Shown here: positions 20,575 through 29,714 of the stretch, piece after piece
Layout of the letters: every line of letters begins with the position of its first letter
How positions within the stretch are numbered: the first letter of the stretch is position 1
NCBI RefSeq assembly: GCF_000722705.1
Contig: NZ_JPFW01000007.1
Span: forward strand, 434,001-498,000
Direction of reading: 5' to 3'
DNA length: 64,000 nucleotides
Source of the DNA: Streptococcus mitis
GTDB taxonomy: Bacteria; Bacillota; Bacilli; Lactobacillales; Streptococcaceae
The notes under the pieces: generated by a model
The model's input: the letters and a program-made list of their open reading frames with translations, nothing else
Told to the model about the DNA's origin: nothing
Database searches by the model: none
Translations under genes and position numbers: made by a program

Positions 20575-22035
20575 CTAGTTCTCCTTTCTCTTAATGACGT
20601 TGATGTGATTGACCTCAGGATCTTCCGTCCCTTGGAGGGAGCAACCACGTTCCTTGGCAAATTGGATATAGTCTACAATTTCACGTGTAATGCGTTCACC
20701 AGGAGCCAAGATAGGGATTCCTGGAGGGTAACACATGACAAATTCTCCACAGACCTGTCCAACAGATTCGTCTAAAGACAAACTTTTTCTCTCTGAATAG
20801 AAGGCTTCTTGTGGAGACAGCACCAACTCAGGCTGAATATATTCTCCTGCTATCAAGTCCTTACCATCTCGAGAATAGAGTCTCTTGATATCAGCCAAAG
20901 CACCGACTAAGCGCTCGATGTCTTGGATGCGATCACCAATCGAAATATAGGCCAAGATATTGCCAATATCACCAAACTCAATCTGAATGTCGTATTCGTC
21001 TCGTAAGAGGTCATAAACCTCGATACCTGTTAAGCCAATACCTTGAGTGTAAACTGACAATTTGGTCACGTCAAAATCACAAACCGACACACCATCTATT
21101 AACTCTTTTGAGTAGGCATAGTAGCCACCGATAGCATTGATTTCACGACGAGCGTACTCGGATAGCTCAATGACCTTTTCAAACGACTCTTTACCACGAA
21201 GGGCCAAGTTGCGACGTGAAATATCCAGACTAGCCATCAACAAGTAAGAGGCAGATGTTGACTGGGTCAGGTTGATGATTTGACGAACGTACTCAGGGTT
21301 CATCTGCTCCCCGATTAAAAGAAGCGAACTTTGGGTCAAACTCCCACCAGACTTATGCATAGAGACAGCCGCCATATCAGCTCCTGCGTCCATAGCAGAA
21401 ATTGGAAGTTTATCTGTAAAATGTAAATGCGCTCCGTGGGCTTCATCTACTAAAACCATCATGCCAGCTTCATGAGCCATTTCTGTCAACCCCTTTAGGT
21501 CTGAACAGATTCCGTAGTAAGTAGGATTGTTAATCAAAATGGCCTTGGCATCTGGATGGTCCTTTATGGCCTGGGCTACTCGGTCATTTTCAAGACCTAA
21601 AGCGATACCAATCTTGGGATCTACACTCATCTCTATATAGATGGGAATGGCACCACATAGAACCAGCGCATTGATAGCAGATTTATGGACATTTCGTGGC
21701 AGAATAATCTTATCTCCTGCCTTGCAGGTTGACAGAATCATAGTCTGTACTGATGAGGTTGTTCCACCAATCATGAGAAAGGCATGGCTAGCTCCAAAAG
21801 CTTCCGCAGCCAGCTCCTCTGCATCCCGAATAATCGAAATAGGATGACCGAGATTATCCAAGGGCTTCATCGAATTGACATCGATACCAACGCATTTTTC
21901 CCCTAACAGTTCGACAAGTTCTGGATTTCCCCGACCACGTTTGTGACCTGGAACATCAAAGGGAACAATCCGTTTCTTGCGTAGCTTTACCAAGGCCTCA
22001 TAAATTGGGGCTTGGTTTTGATCTAACTCTTTCAA
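20575..22035 (-). CDS. speA: Orn/Lys/Arg decarboxylase, probably arginine decarboxylase
   Basis: A 486-residue PLP enzyme of the aspartate-aminotransferase-fold decarboxylases, with VDEAHGAHLHF and the PLP Lys in SMHKSGGSLTQ. The start is TTG at 22035 with AAAGGAG 6 bases upstream. Pneumococcal copies are often labelled lysine decarboxylase, but the agmatine genes aguA and aguB in the same operon point to arginine as substrate, giving agmatine. It is the first gene of the operon. A strong terminator 60 bases upstream and no clear promoter in between suggest control by read-through of a leader RNA. Confidence 0.93.
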   Translation of the reverse strand: MKELDQNQAPIYEALVKLRKKRIVPFDVPGHKRGRGNPELVELLGEKCVGIDVNSMKPLDNLGHPISIIRDAEELAAEAFGASHAFLMIGGTTSSVQTMILSTCKAGDKIILPRNVHKSAINALVLCGAIPIYIEMSVDPKIGIALGLENDRVAQAIKDHPDAKAILINNPTYYGICSDLKGLTEMAHEAGMMVLVDEAHGAHLHFTDKLPISAMDAGADMAAVSMHKSGGSLTQSSLLLIGEQMNPEYVRQIINLTQSTSASYLLMASLDISRRNLALRGKESFEKVIELSEYARREINAIGGYYAYSKELIDGVSVCDFDVTKLSVYTQGIGLTGIEVYDLLRDEYDIQIEFGDIGNILAYISIGDRIQDIERLVGALADIKRLYSRDGKDLIAGEYIQPELVLSPQEAFYSERKSLSLDESVGQVCGEFVMCYPPGIPILAPGERITREIVDYIQFAKERGCSLQGTEDPEVNHINVIKRKEN

Positions 22036-22096
22036 GACATACTCCTTTCCATATTTTTAGAACCTCACCATAAATAAGGAACTAAAGGATACTTAT

Positions 22097-22124
22097 GAAA
22101 AAAGAGCAGGTTTTCACCTGCTCT
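22097..22124 (-). terminator. Rho-independent terminator in the speA leader
   Basis: AGAGCAGG pairs perfectly with CCTGCTCT around loop TGAAAA and is followed by six T on the minus strand. It sits 61 bases before the speA start, inside the operon leader. Confidence 0.9.
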
Positions 22125-22424
22125 GCAATCTTCTGACGTTTTTATGTTTGTTTCTTTTGAGTATGTCTGTTCCTGATGTTTCCTAACTCTCTAGTAGCAA
22201 ATATTACGTACTTTATTGATCGTTTCACAAGATGACGTGTGCTTTCACCACACTAAAAATTATGAATTAGGATAAAAATCCTAACATCAACTTATAAAAG
22301 TAGGCTTTTAACCCTATCAATAATGTGGCTTTTCAACCACGCTTCGGCATTCAACCCTGCCTGTCCGTAGGCATTTTTTACTCGGGTTTATATTTGCTAG
22401 AAAACATCATCTCATTTTCTAAGC
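22098..22424 (-). ncRNA. Candidate leader RNA or small RNA upstream of the polyamine operon
   Basis: A ~327-nt transcript is predicted from the promoter at 22459-22431 to the terminator at 22.1 kb. It holds several stems: GCCT/AGGC around ACGGAC, GUGGUU/AGCCAC with a GAAA loop, UUAGGAU/AUCCUAA, and GUGUG/CACAC. AACCC near the 5' side can pair with either of two GGGUU segments, a switch-like choice. Two tiny frames are present: MPTDRQG (22374-22351) and a 10-codon frame (22410-22378). I do not recognise a known riboswitch class. It could be an attenuator sensing polyamines or arginine, or a free small RNA. Confidence 0.6.
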
Positions 22425-22430
22425 TCCATT

Positions 22431-22459
22431 ACTATATCATGTTTTTAAGAACTTGTAAA
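22431..22459 (-). promoter_or_regulatory. Promoter of the speA leader RNA
   Basis: TTTACA (22459-22454), 17-base spacer, TATAGT (22436-22431) on the minus strand. Start is predicted near 22424. Confidence 0.75.
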
Positions 22460-22698
22460 GTATTTTTTGATAAAAAACAAAAATATGTTCGTAAATTGTT
22501 TAGTTTATGTAAAAAATATCGATAAATATTTTTTTGTAAACGATTATAAAGTGAACGAAATGATTACAGTATTTAATTTGAAATTCTTTCATGCCATTAT
22601 ATACTCTTTACCTTCTGTGTTTGATAGATTAGATAAGATGACGACATTTTTACATTATTATTAAAATCGTGCAACTTTTTTCAGACAGTTTTAAAAGA
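22460..22698. other. AT-rich divergent intergenic segment
   Basis: The segment between the leader-RNA promoter and the VIT-gene promoter is very AT-rich. I see no convincing gene, repeat or terminator in it; two short plus-strand frames lack ribosome sites and family resemblance. Confidence 0.5.
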
Positions 22699-22727
22699 TT
22701 GATTTCCTTATATTTTTCCTTTATACT
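22699..22727 (+). promoter_or_regulatory. Promoter of the VIT-family gene
   Basis: TTGATT (22699-22704), 17-base spacer, TATACT (22722-22727); the start codon follows 19 bases downstream with AAAGGAGA. Confidence 0.75.
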
Positions 22728-22745
22728 GGATAAAAGGAGAATAAT

Positions 22746-23441
22746 ATGTCAGAAACAAATCACGAAATTGATTCAAATTTTGCAGGTCGTTTAAATATCC
22801 TGCGTGCGGGCGTTCTTGGTGCCAATGATGGGATTATTTCCATTGCTGGTGTGGTTACCGGGGTTGCCAGTGCCACGACCAATATCTGGATTATCTTTTT
22901 ATCAGGTTTTGCGGCTATCTTGGCAGGTGCCTTTTCAATGGCTGGTGGAGAATACGTATCCGTTTCAACTCAGAAAGATACAGAGGAAGCAGCCGTTGCG
23001 CGTGAGCAAGTCTTGCTAGACCAAGATATAGAGTTAGCCAAAAAATCCCTCTATGCTGCCTATATCCAAAACGGAGAATGCGAAACCTCTGCCCAACTCT
23101 TGACCAACAAGGCCTTTCTAAAAAATCCACTCAAGGCTCTGGTCGAGGAAAAATATGGGATTGAGTATGAAGAGTTTACCAATCCTTGGCACGCTGCCAT
23201 TTCCAGCTTTGTTGCCTTTTTCCTTGGAAGTTTGCCTCCAATGCTCTCAGTGACCATTTTCCCAAGTGAATACCGCATCCCTGCTACTGTCCTTATCGTC
23301 GGTGTGGCCCTTCTTCTCACTGGTTACACTAGTGCCAGACTTGGAAAAGCCCCAACCAAAACAGCTATGATTCGAAACCTCGCTATTGGTCTCTTGACCA
23401 TGGGAGTCACTTTCCTGCTCGGACAACTTTTCAGCATTTAA
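22746..23441 (+). CDS. VIT1/CCC1-family iron/manganese transporter
   Basis: A 231-residue membrane protein of the VIT family. RAGVLGANDGIISIAGVV and GAFSMAGGEYVSVSTQKD are the two hallmark segments, with the acidic metal-binding residues and the membrane-entry Gly motifs. About five membrane segments flank a short cytosolic metal-binding helix. The family moves Fe2+ or Mn2+ out of the cytosol. It is a single-gene unit ending at the terminator at 23.65 kb beyond a BOX element. Confidence 0.92.
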   Translation: MSETNHEIDSNFAGRLNILRAGVLGANDGIISIAGVVTGVASATTNIWIIFLSGFAAILAGAFSMAGGEYVSVSTQKDTEEAAVAREQVLLDQDIELAKKSLYAAYIQNGECETSAQLLTNKAFLKNPLKALVEEKYGIEYEEFTNPWHAAISSFVAFFLGSLPPMLSVTIFPSEYRIPATVLIVGVALLLTGYTSARLGKAPTKTAMIRNLAIGLLTMGVTFLLGQLFSI

Positions 23442-23637
23442 TACTCTTCGAAAATCTCTTCAAACCACGTCAGCTTCGCCTTGCCGTATATATGTGTAAC
23501 TGACTTCGTCAGTTCTATCTGCAACCTCAAAACAGTGTTTTGAGCTGACTTCGTCAGTTCTATCTACAACCTCAAAGCAGTGCTTTGAGCAACCTGCGGC
23601 TAGCTTCCTAGTTTGCTTTTTGATTTTCATTGAGTAT
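23441..23637 (-). repeat. BOX element (minus orientation)
   Basis: Reverse-oriented BOX repeat: boxC starts at 23441 (ATACTCTTCGAAAATCTC), one boxB follows, and boxA ends with TTTTCATTGAGTAT. Its first bases abut the stop codon of the VIT gene, so it forms part of that transcript's 3' end. Confidence 0.92.
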
Positions 23638-23649
23638 AAAATACAAGAA

Positions 23650-23682
23650 ATACCTCGATTTTGAAGTCGAGGTATCTTTTTT
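23650..23682. terminator. Bidirectional terminator between VIT gene and bceB
   Basis: ATACCTCGA (23650-23658) pairs with TCGAGGTAT (23667-23675), followed by CTTTTTT on the plus strand; the minus side has TTTCTTG. The T run overlaps the end of the bceB stop region. Confidence 0.9.
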
Positions 23683-25669
23683 ACATTTGCACAATCTTGC
23701 GATAGCTTCTTGAAGTAATCATGAAAATCAACACATAGGCAATGAGGAAGATGGCGCAGATAGACAAGGTCACAATCAACATCATAGTCGTATCCAGTAC
23801 ACCAATCACTTTTAAAATCAGACTAAGCATATGGTAGGCAAAGGCTAAATGTATGAAGGCAAAGAGCAAAGGAAGGAAGAAAACAGTTAAAACTTGTTTG
23901 TTAATGGTTTGCTTGATTTGCTTTTGATCTAAACCGACTTTCTGCAAGATAATAAAGCGTTCACGGTCTTCATAGCCTTCAGAAATTTGTTTGTAGTAGA
24001 TGACCAGAACGGTTCCGACCATAAAGATAATGGATAGGAAAATACCAATAAAGAAGACACCGCCAAAGAGGACACTCATTTGAGCACCAGCATCTGCTAG
24101 AGTGCTACCATACACATAGTTACCTTCAGTGTTTAATTGAGCATTAAACTTTTGTAAGTATTTTTCATATTCTTCAGCGACTTTGAGTTGCTCTTCTTCA
24201 CTGATACTTACATTCATACCACCGTAAAACTGATTATAGATATCCGAATCTGGGAATTGGTCCAAAAAGGCTTGTAAATTAGGTACAACAAGGTAATTGT
24301 AATCAGAAGTCAAGATATTAAACTGATTTGGGACATGATTGACAATAAAATCTTTATCAAATTCTTCTTTGACAGAAAATTGATGATCATTTAGAGTTAG
24401 AGCTTTCTGTTCTTTAACTCCCTCATTCTTTGCAAAGAGTCCGACCTCATTTCCTGATAGAGACAGTTTTTGACCAGTCATATTTTCATAATCTTTTTGG
24501 TCAAATACCATGAAAACTGTTTTGACTTGGACACGGTTTTGTCCTTTTTCAAAAATGGTTAACTTGGTTCCTTCTTGGTTTGCAACACCAAAGTAAGCGT
24601 AACGAAGAACTTCTTTCTCTTTAATCTTATAACCTTTATCACTTGCAAACTGGCTCAAGAGTTTGTCCAAGTCTTCTTTTTCAACATTTTGTCCAGTAAT
24701 TCCAAAGTCATGAGGATTTAGAACTTTTTTAAAGCTTTCTGAGGCATTGAAAATACTAGTCGCTGCTGACATGGTTACCAAAACCATTGTTGACAAAATA
24801 GCGATAGTTGCTAGTCCAACCGCATTTTTCTTCATACGGAAAATCAAGTTGGAAACAGAGATAAGATTATTTGGTTGGTAATAGTATTTCTTATTTTTCT
24901 TTAAGATTTGGAGGAAAACGGTAATCCCTGCATTGAACAAAAGATAGGTTCCAAAGATAACCAGTAAAACAGCTAGGAAGAAGGTTGTTAAGGCTGTCAG
25001 AGGATCTTTTACAGTAAGGGAAAGATAATATCCAATCCCTAAACTAATCGAACCAAGAATTGTTTGGAGAGGTAGGAAACGACCTTTTTTCTCTCCGCTT
25101 GCTTTCTCACGCGAGAGCTGGAGAGCATTCATACGGGCGATTCTAAGGGCGTTCAGGAACATGAGGCCTAGGAAAATCAATCCAAAGACAACTAGCACTG
25201 AAATGACAACTTTCATCTGGAAGGTAGCGACCAGTTCTACCTTCAATTTCATCAGTTTGAGTAGGAAAGCGAAAATCAACTTGTCAAACAAGGCTCCAAT
25301 ACCGATACCTGCACCAACAGTTAGAATTCCAAATAGCACCAACTCTTTAAAGGACATACTGATCAGATGACGCTTCTCCAAACCCAACATGCCATAAATC
25401 CCCAGTTCCTTGGAACGGTTTTTCATGACAAAACTATTGGCATAGAGGACGATAATAGCTGACGCAAGGGTGACGACAAACATACCAAATCCAAGAGTAG
25501 CTTGAATCGTTTCACCTCCACGGATTTCCGAAATCTTGGGATTAAAGGTTAGAGAGTAAAAGAGATAGGTGACGGTGACTGCCAAGAGAACAGCCAGCGC
25601 AAAAGGATAGTAGAGTTTGCGGTTTTTAATCAAGTTCGATACCGCTAACTTATTGGTTAATCGAAACAT
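23681..25669 (-). CDS. BceB-type ABC transporter permease (antimicrobial-peptide resistance)
   Basis: A 662-residue FtsX-family permease with ten predicted membrane helices and a large extracellular domain of about 220 residues between helices 7 and 8 (roughly residues 310-520), the BceB layout. These permeases recognise peptide antibiotics in complex with lipid II-cycle targets and also signal to a partner kinase. From memory, the pneumococcal pair SP_0912-SP_0913, which this resembles, gives resistance to nisin and gramicidin. It starts one base after the bceA stop. Confidence 0.93.
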   Translation of the reverse strand: MFRLTNKLAVSNLIKNRKLYYPFALAVLLAVTVTYLFYSLTFNPKISEIRGGETIQATLGFGMFVVTLASAIIVLYANSFVMKNRSKELGIYGMLGLEKRHLISMSFKELVLFGILTVGAGIGIGALFDKLIFAFLLKLMKLKVELVATFQMKVVISVLVVFGLIFLGLMFLNALRIARMNALQLSREKASGEKKGRFLPLQTILGSISLGIGYYLSLTVKDPLTALTTFFLAVLLVIFGTYLLFNAGITVFLQILKKNKKYYYQPNNLISVSNLIFRMKKNAVGLATIAILSTMVLVTMSAATSIFNASESFKKVLNPHDFGITGQNVEKEDLDKLLSQFASDKGYKIKEKEVLRYAYFGVANQEGTKLTIFEKGQNRVQVKTVFMVFDQKDYENMTGQKLSLSGNEVGLFAKNEGVKEQKALTLNDHQFSVKEEFDKDFIVNHVPNQFNILTSDYNYLVVPNLQAFLDQFPDSDIYNQFYGGMNVSISEEEQLKVAEEYEKYLQKFNAQLNTEGNYVYGSTLADAGAQMSVLFGGVFFIGIFLSIIFMVGTVLVIYYKQISEGYEDRERFIILQKVGLDQKQIKQTINKQVLTVFFLPLLFAFIHLAFAYHMLSLILKVIGVLDTTMMLIVTLSICAIFLIAYVLIFMITSRSYRKIVQM

Positions 25670-25670
25670 A

Positions 25671-26429
25671 CTAATTCACCTCGCTTGCCATGACAGTCAA
25701 GGTATCAGAGATTTCTTGGAACATCTGACGCTCTGTCTTCTCTCCACGGTAGATTTGATTGTAAAGAATGCCGTCCTTGATAAAGAGTACACGCTTAGCC
25801 CTGCTGGCTGCTGCCGTTGAGTGAGTTACCATGAGAATGGTTTGACCACGCTCATTGATTTCGTCAAACACATCAAGTAAGGCTGCAGATGATTTGGAAT
25901 CAAGAGCTCCTGTCGGTTCGTCTGCAAGAAGAATTTCAGGTTCTGTAATGATAGCGCGTGCTACTGCTACACGCTGTTTTTGCCCACCTGAAATCTCGTA
26001 AGGGTACTTCTCTTGCAATTGGTTGATGCCTAGATTCTCAGCTGTCACCACCAATTTTTTCATCATTTCCGTAATGGGTCTTCTTGACAAGACAAGCGGA
26101 AGCAAGATATTGTCTTTAACAGACAGGGTATCTAGCAAGTTAAAGTCTTGGAAGACAAAGCCCAGCTTTTCACGACGGAAGCTAGAAGCTTGTGAATTTT
26201 TAATGGTTGCGGTATCAGTTCCATTCAGATAAACCTGACCACGAGTTGGTTTATCCAGCATAGCTAGGATATTGAGAAGAGTGGATTTACCAGAACCAGA
26301 CTCCCCCATGATGGCAACGTAGTCACCCTTTTCTACGGTAAAGTGAATGTCCTTGAGGGCTTCTACTTGGTTGCCCTGAAAACGAGTTTTATAAATTTTT
26401 TGAACGTGTTTTACATCTAAAAGTGTCAT
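25671..26429 (-). CDS. BceA-type ABC transporter ATP-binding protein
   Basis: I start at 26429 ([10 protein letters not shown], 252 residues) because AAAGGAGA lies 6-7 bases upstream; the longer frame would overlap the small upstream peptide gene. Walker [10 protein letters not shown], signature ISGGQKQRV and Walker [14 protein letters not shown] are all present; this is the MacB/LolD-like class. It energises the BceB permease. No BceRS-type regulator is in the window, but a BceR-type operator lies upstream at 26.65 kb. Confidence 0.93.
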   Translation of the reverse strand: MTLLDVKHVQKIYKTRFQGNQVEALKDIHFTVEKGDYVAIMGESGSGKSTLLNILAMLDKPTRGQVYLNGTDTATIKNSQASSFRREKLGFVFQDFNLLDTLSVKDNILLPLVLSRRPITEMMKKLVVTAENLGINQLQEKYPYEISGGQKQRVAVARAIITEPEILLADEPTGALDSKSSAALLDVFDEINERGQTILMVTHSTAAASRAKRVLFIKDGILYNQIYRGEKTERQMFQEISDTLTVMASEVN

Positions 26430-26443
26430 GAGAATCTCCTTTC

Positions 26444-26554
26444 TTAATATCCCATCAAATGAAATGTAGCTTGCATCATAGCGCATCCCAGCTGAACGCG
26501 CTCGATTTCTTTGTGACTTGGTTTTCTAGTTTTCTTATGTAAGATTTGTTTCAT
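26444..26554 (-). CDS. 36-aa peptide encoded ahead of bceAB
   Basis: A short frame with a very good ribosome site (AAAGGAG, 7 bases before ATG) lies 14 bases upstream of bceA. The product starts MKQILHKKTRKPSHKEIERV: a basic, polar N-terminal half, then a more hydrophobic end with one Cys and several Met. I know no function. It could be a regulatory leader peptide or a small partner of the transporter. The spacing and ribosome site make translation likely. Confidence 0.6.
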   Translation of the reverse strand: MKQILHKKTRKPSHKEIERVQLGCAMMQATFHLMGY

Positions 26555-26637
26555 GATGTTACTCCTTTGTTCTTTATGAGTCTAGTTTACATCAAAAAAA
26601 GACCGCTTGCCATAACCTAACCTTACAAAAGAGACTT

Positions 26638-26661
26638 TAATCTTACATTTTTGTAAGATTA
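26638..26661 (-). promoter_or_regulatory. BceR-type operator upstream of the bceAB operon
   Basis: A perfect dyad: TAATCTTACA, four bases, TGTAAGATTA. It contains TTACA-N4-TGTAA, which fits the TNACA-N4-TGTAA consensus described for BceR-like regulators. A further half site, TTGTAAGGTTAGG, lies 11 bases downstream on the same strand, next to the promoter region of the operon. Induction by a BceRS-like two-component system encoded elsewhere is inferred. Confidence 0.8.
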
Positions 26662-26708
26662 GGGGAAATGTAGCCATTTCATTAAAAATATTTTACCACA
26701 AAAAGAAA

Positions 26709-26740
26709 GCAAGAAGAAAACCCTTGCGGATACAAGGGTT
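26709..26740 (-). terminator. Terminator after the PspC-like gene
   Basis: AACCCTTG pairs with CAAGGGTT (6-base loop) followed by TTTCTTCTT on the minus strand. Confidence 0.8.
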
Positions 26741-26802
26741 CAAGAAATGTTAAAATAGATTAGTCGAATTTATAGAATAACAGTAAAATAACTGTCTCTA
26801 CC

Positions 26803-27075
26803 TCACCAAAACCAGCCTTCATTATCGTCAATGACTTGGGCTTCTTTGCGTTTCCGTGGGCCTGTTCCATACATCTCTGCTTCGATTTCTTCCTTAGTCG
26901 GCATGACAGAAGCTAGGATGATATAGATAATCACACCGAGTCCAAAGTTTGCGACTGTAAAAATGGCAAACAAGAAACGAACAAGGGTAACATCAAAGTT
27001 CCACTTGTCTGACAAACCTGCCAGAACTCCTGAAATCATGCGATTTCGTCTCATTTTATAAAATTTACTGTTCAT
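26803..27075 (-). CDS. PspC-domain envelope-stress protein
   Basis: A 90-residue protein with the PspC signature RRNRMISGVLAGLSDKW at about residues 9-25, followed by one or two membrane segments (about 30-58) and a charged tail ending in DDNEGWFW. PspC proteins sit in the membrane and take part in envelope-stress responses. Here it is a single gene next to the bceAB operon. Confidence 0.9.
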   Translation of the reverse strand: MNSKFYKMRRNRMISGVLAGLSDKWNFDVTLVRFLFAIFTVANFGLGVIIYIILASVMPTKEEIEAEMYGTGPRKRKEAQVIDDNEGWFW

Positions 27076-27130
27076 GTTATTTCCTCTTTCTGCTAGGTTA
27101 GACTTAGTATATCACGGATAGGCTTGGCCT

Positions 27131-27583
27131 TCATCGGTCCTCAGACTGATTTACTAGTAATAGCTTTCCTCGACAAACTCCACAACGATAGCGTTTGGTA
27201 TCAATCCTTCGCTTACGCTGATAAGTTTGCTGGCAGGATTGGCAACGATAGATCCTGATTGTTTTAGAGTTGCTATTAGGCAAGGATGGTACAAAACGTA
27301 ATCCATCCACTGCTTTCAAAAGTTCCTTAAAATCCCGATCCTTGTGTTGATAGCCCTTCCCTTGAAAATAGAGGTGATAATGACAGAGTTCATGTCGGAC
27401 AATTTTTCTAAAAACATCCAAACCCAGTTCCTGATAAACTTTGGGGTTGAAATCCAAATGCCCATCTTTTGGGAAAAATCGCCCACCTGTCGAACGTAGA
27501 CGCCTATTCCACTGGACTTGATGGATAAAAGGTCTGCCGAAGTCTTCTAGTGAAACCTGCTTGGCGTAATCAGTCAGTTTCAT
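27131..27583 (-). CDS. SprT-like zinc metalloprotease-fold protein
   Basis: I start at 27583 ([10 protein letters not shown], 150 residues), overlapping the end of tex by 14 bases; translation is likely coupled as no strong ribosome site is visible. The motif HELCHYH is the zinc-binding HExxH of the SprT family, and the C-terminus has a zinc ribbon, CQSC and CGVC. Bacterial SprT-like proteins are small and poorly characterised; eukaryotic relatives (Spartan) cut DNA-protein crosslinks. The tex-sprT order is common in streptococci. Confidence 0.9.
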   Translation of the reverse strand: MKLTDYAKQVSLEDFGRPFIHQVQWNRRLRSTGGRFFPKDGHLDFNPKVYQELGLDVFRKIVRHELCHYHLYFQGKGYQHKDRDFKELLKAVDGLRFVPSLPNSNSKTIRIYRCQSCQQTYQRKRRIDTKRYRCGVCRGKLLLVNQSEDR

Positions 27584-29699
27584 TTGGAGCCAGGAGCGAC
27601 AGATTGACTTTTTCACGTTCAGTATCAATTTTCTTAACCCAAACGGTCACCAAATCTCCAACTGACACCACTTGACTGGGATGTTTGATAAATTTGCGAC
27701 TCATATGAGAAATGTGAATCAAGCCATCCTCGTGAATTCCGATATCAACAAAAGCACCGAAGTCAACGACATTACGCACCACGCCTTCTAGCTTTTGACC
27801 AACCACTAAGTCCTTGATATCTAGGACATCTTGGCGAAGCACAGGTGCGTCAAAGGAATCACGGAAATCTCGACCTGGTTTGAGAAGGTCTGCAATAATA
27901 TCTTTAAGAGTTTCGGGACCAAGGTCTAGCTCTTGCGCCATATCTTTGACTGATAGGGATTTGAGTTTGCTTTGGGCCTCTTCATTCAAGTCCTTGATAT
28001 CCAAGCGTTTGAAGAGCTCCTTAACCGCAGCATAGTTTTCTGGGTGAACTCCTGTATTATCAAGGATATTGCTACTTTCAGGGATACGGAGGAAACCAGC
28101 AGCCTGCTCAAAGGCCTTGGCCCCCAGACGAGGAACTTTCTTGATTTGGTCTCGTGAAGTGATTTTCCCTTCTTCCTCACGGTATTTGACAATATTTTCA
28201 GAGATGGTTTTATTGAGTCCAGCGACATGGGAAAGAAGAGCTGGGCTGGCTGTATTGACATTGACACCGACTTGGTTGACCACGGTATCCACGACAAAGT
28301 CCAGACTTTCAGATAGTTTCTTCTGACTGACATCATGCTGATATTGACCGACACCGATTGACTTAGGATCGATTTTGACCAATTCCGCAAGGGGATCTTG
28401 CAAGCGACGGGCGATTGAGATAGCAGAGCGCTTTTCAACGGTCAAGTCTGGAAATTCCTGGCGAGCAAGTTCGCTGGCAGAATAGACAGAAGCACCGCTT
28501 TCATTGACGATAACATAGCTGACTTCTGGAAACTCTTTAAGAACTTCGGCCACAAAGGCTTCACTTTCACGACTGGCCGTCCCATTTCCGATAGCAATAA
28601 TTTCTACACTGTATTGACCAATCAAATCTGCCAAATCTTTCTTTGCTTCTTCGATTTGACGAGCTGATGCTGGTTTGACAGGATAAATAACCTGTGTCGC
28701 CAGCATTTTCCCAGTTGCATCAACAACGGCTAGCTTGGCACCTGTACGAAAGGCTGGGTCAAATCCAAGAACCACGCGCCCTTTCAGCGGAGCAACCAAG
28801 AGTAGATTTCGCAGGTTGTCAGAAAAGAGTTGGATAGCCCCTTCTTCTGCCTTTTCAGTTAATTCTGTCCGAATACGGCGCTCGATAGCAGGCAAGACTT
28901 TTTTCTTAACAGATTGCTGAACAACTTCATCAATATAGGCATTTTTTACCTTGAAACGAGCAGCAAAGAAAGCTAGAATACGATCCGTCGCATGTTCAAA
29001 ACCGATCTTCAAGATACCTATCTTCTCCCCACGATTGAGAGCCAAGGTTCGATAACCTTGCATATTTCCAACCGTCTCTGAAAAATCATAGTAAATCTGA
29101 AAAACCTGCTTTTCATCAAGACTTTCATTCTTAACTTGAGAAGTTAGTTTAGAGTGTCTCAGCACCTCCTGATAAGTCATAGCACGTAAATTGACATCTT
29201 CCGATAAGGCTTCGACCAAGATATCAACTGCACCAGCCAAGGCTTCCTTGCTAGTCGCAAATCCTTCACAAACAAACTTCTCAGCTTCTTTCTCTAAGTC
29301 AGCTACATTCTGCAAAATCAGACGAGCAAGAGGAAAGAGTCCAGCTTCACGGGCAATGGTTGCCTTGGTCCGACGCTTTTCCTTGTAAGGAAGGTAGAGT
29401 TCTTCTACGTCTGCTAATTTTTCGGCAGCTAGGATAGCCTCTTCCAATTCCTTGGTCAACTTTCCTTGTTCTTGAATCTTAGCCAAAACAGCTTCCTTAC
29501 GGTCATTGAGGTTGGTAAGGCTTTTATCCAAGTCGATAATGGCTTTAATCGCCACCTCATCCAAACTACCAGTCATGTCCTTGCGATAACGCGCGATAAA
29601 GGGAATTGTCGCCCCTTCAGCTGTCAAACTTAGAACAGTATCAATTTGCTTTAACGTCACTCCCAAATCCTGAGAGATTTTTTCATATTTTTTATCCAT
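27570..29699 (-). CDS. tex: Tex-family RNA-binding transcription accessory protein
   Basis: A 709-residue protein with the Tex layout: N-terminal helical domain, a YqgF/RNase H-like domain ([19 protein letters not shown]), helix-hairpin-helix repeats ([15 protein letters not shown]) and a C-terminal S1 domain ([26 protein letters not shown]). It binds RNA and affects transcription. The ATG at 29699 is 6 bases from a TGGTATAAT -10 element, so transcription should start at the ATG itself, giving a leaderless message. No internal start with a good ribosome site precedes the conserved [10 protein letters not shown]. Confidence 0.95.
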   Translation of the reverse strand: MDKKYEKISQDLGVTLKQIDTVLSLTAEGATIPFIARYRKDMTGSLDEVAIKAIIDLDKSLTNLNDRKEAVLAKIQEQGKLTKELEEAILAAEKLADVEELYLPYKEKRRTKATIAREAGLFPLARLILQNVADLEKEAEKFVCEGFATSKEALAGAVDILVEALSEDVNLRAMTYQEVLRHSKLTSQVKNESLDEKQVFQIYYDFSETVGNMQGYRTLALNRGEKIGILKIGFEHATDRILAFFAARFKVKNAYIDEVVQQSVKKKVLPAIERRIRTELTEKAEEGAIQLFSDNLRNLLLVAPLKGRVVLGFDPAFRTGAKLAVVDATGKMLATQVIYPVKPASARQIEEAKKDLADLIGQYSVEIIAIGNGTASRESEAFVAEVLKEFPEVSYVIVNESGASVYSASELARQEFPDLTVEKRSAISIARRLQDPLAELVKIDPKSIGVGQYQHDVSQKKLSESLDFVVDTVVNQVGVNVNTASPALLSHVAGLNKTISENIVKYREEEGKITSRDQIKKVPRLGAKAFEQAAGFLRIPESSNILDNTGVHPENYAAVKELFKRLDIKDLNEEAQSKLKSLSVKDMAQELDLGPETLKDIIADLLKPGRDFRDSFDAPVLRQDVLDIKDLVVGQKLEGVVRNVVDFGAFVDIGIHEDGLIHISHMSRKFIKHPSQVVSVGDLVTVWVKKIDTEREKVNLSLLAPNETD

Positions 29700-29705
29700 G
29701 AATCT

Positions 29706-29714
29706 ATTATACCA
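29706..29714 (-). promoter_or_regulatory. Extended -10 of tex
   Basis: TGGTATAAT on the minus strand ends 6 bases before the tex ATG. Confidence 0.6.

Noticed and set aside
22098-22424. T-box or known riboswitch in the speA leader
   Set aside because: No T-box antiterminator signature (UGGNACCGCG) and no match to riboswitch cores that I know.
22325-22525. 66-codon plus-strand frame opposite the speA leader
   Set aside because: It is antisense to a structured RNA with its own promoter and terminator; no ribosome site.
22467-22664. 65-codon plus-strand frame in an AT-rich gap
   Set aside because: No ribosome site and no coding signature; the divergent region between two promoters is AT-rich by nature.
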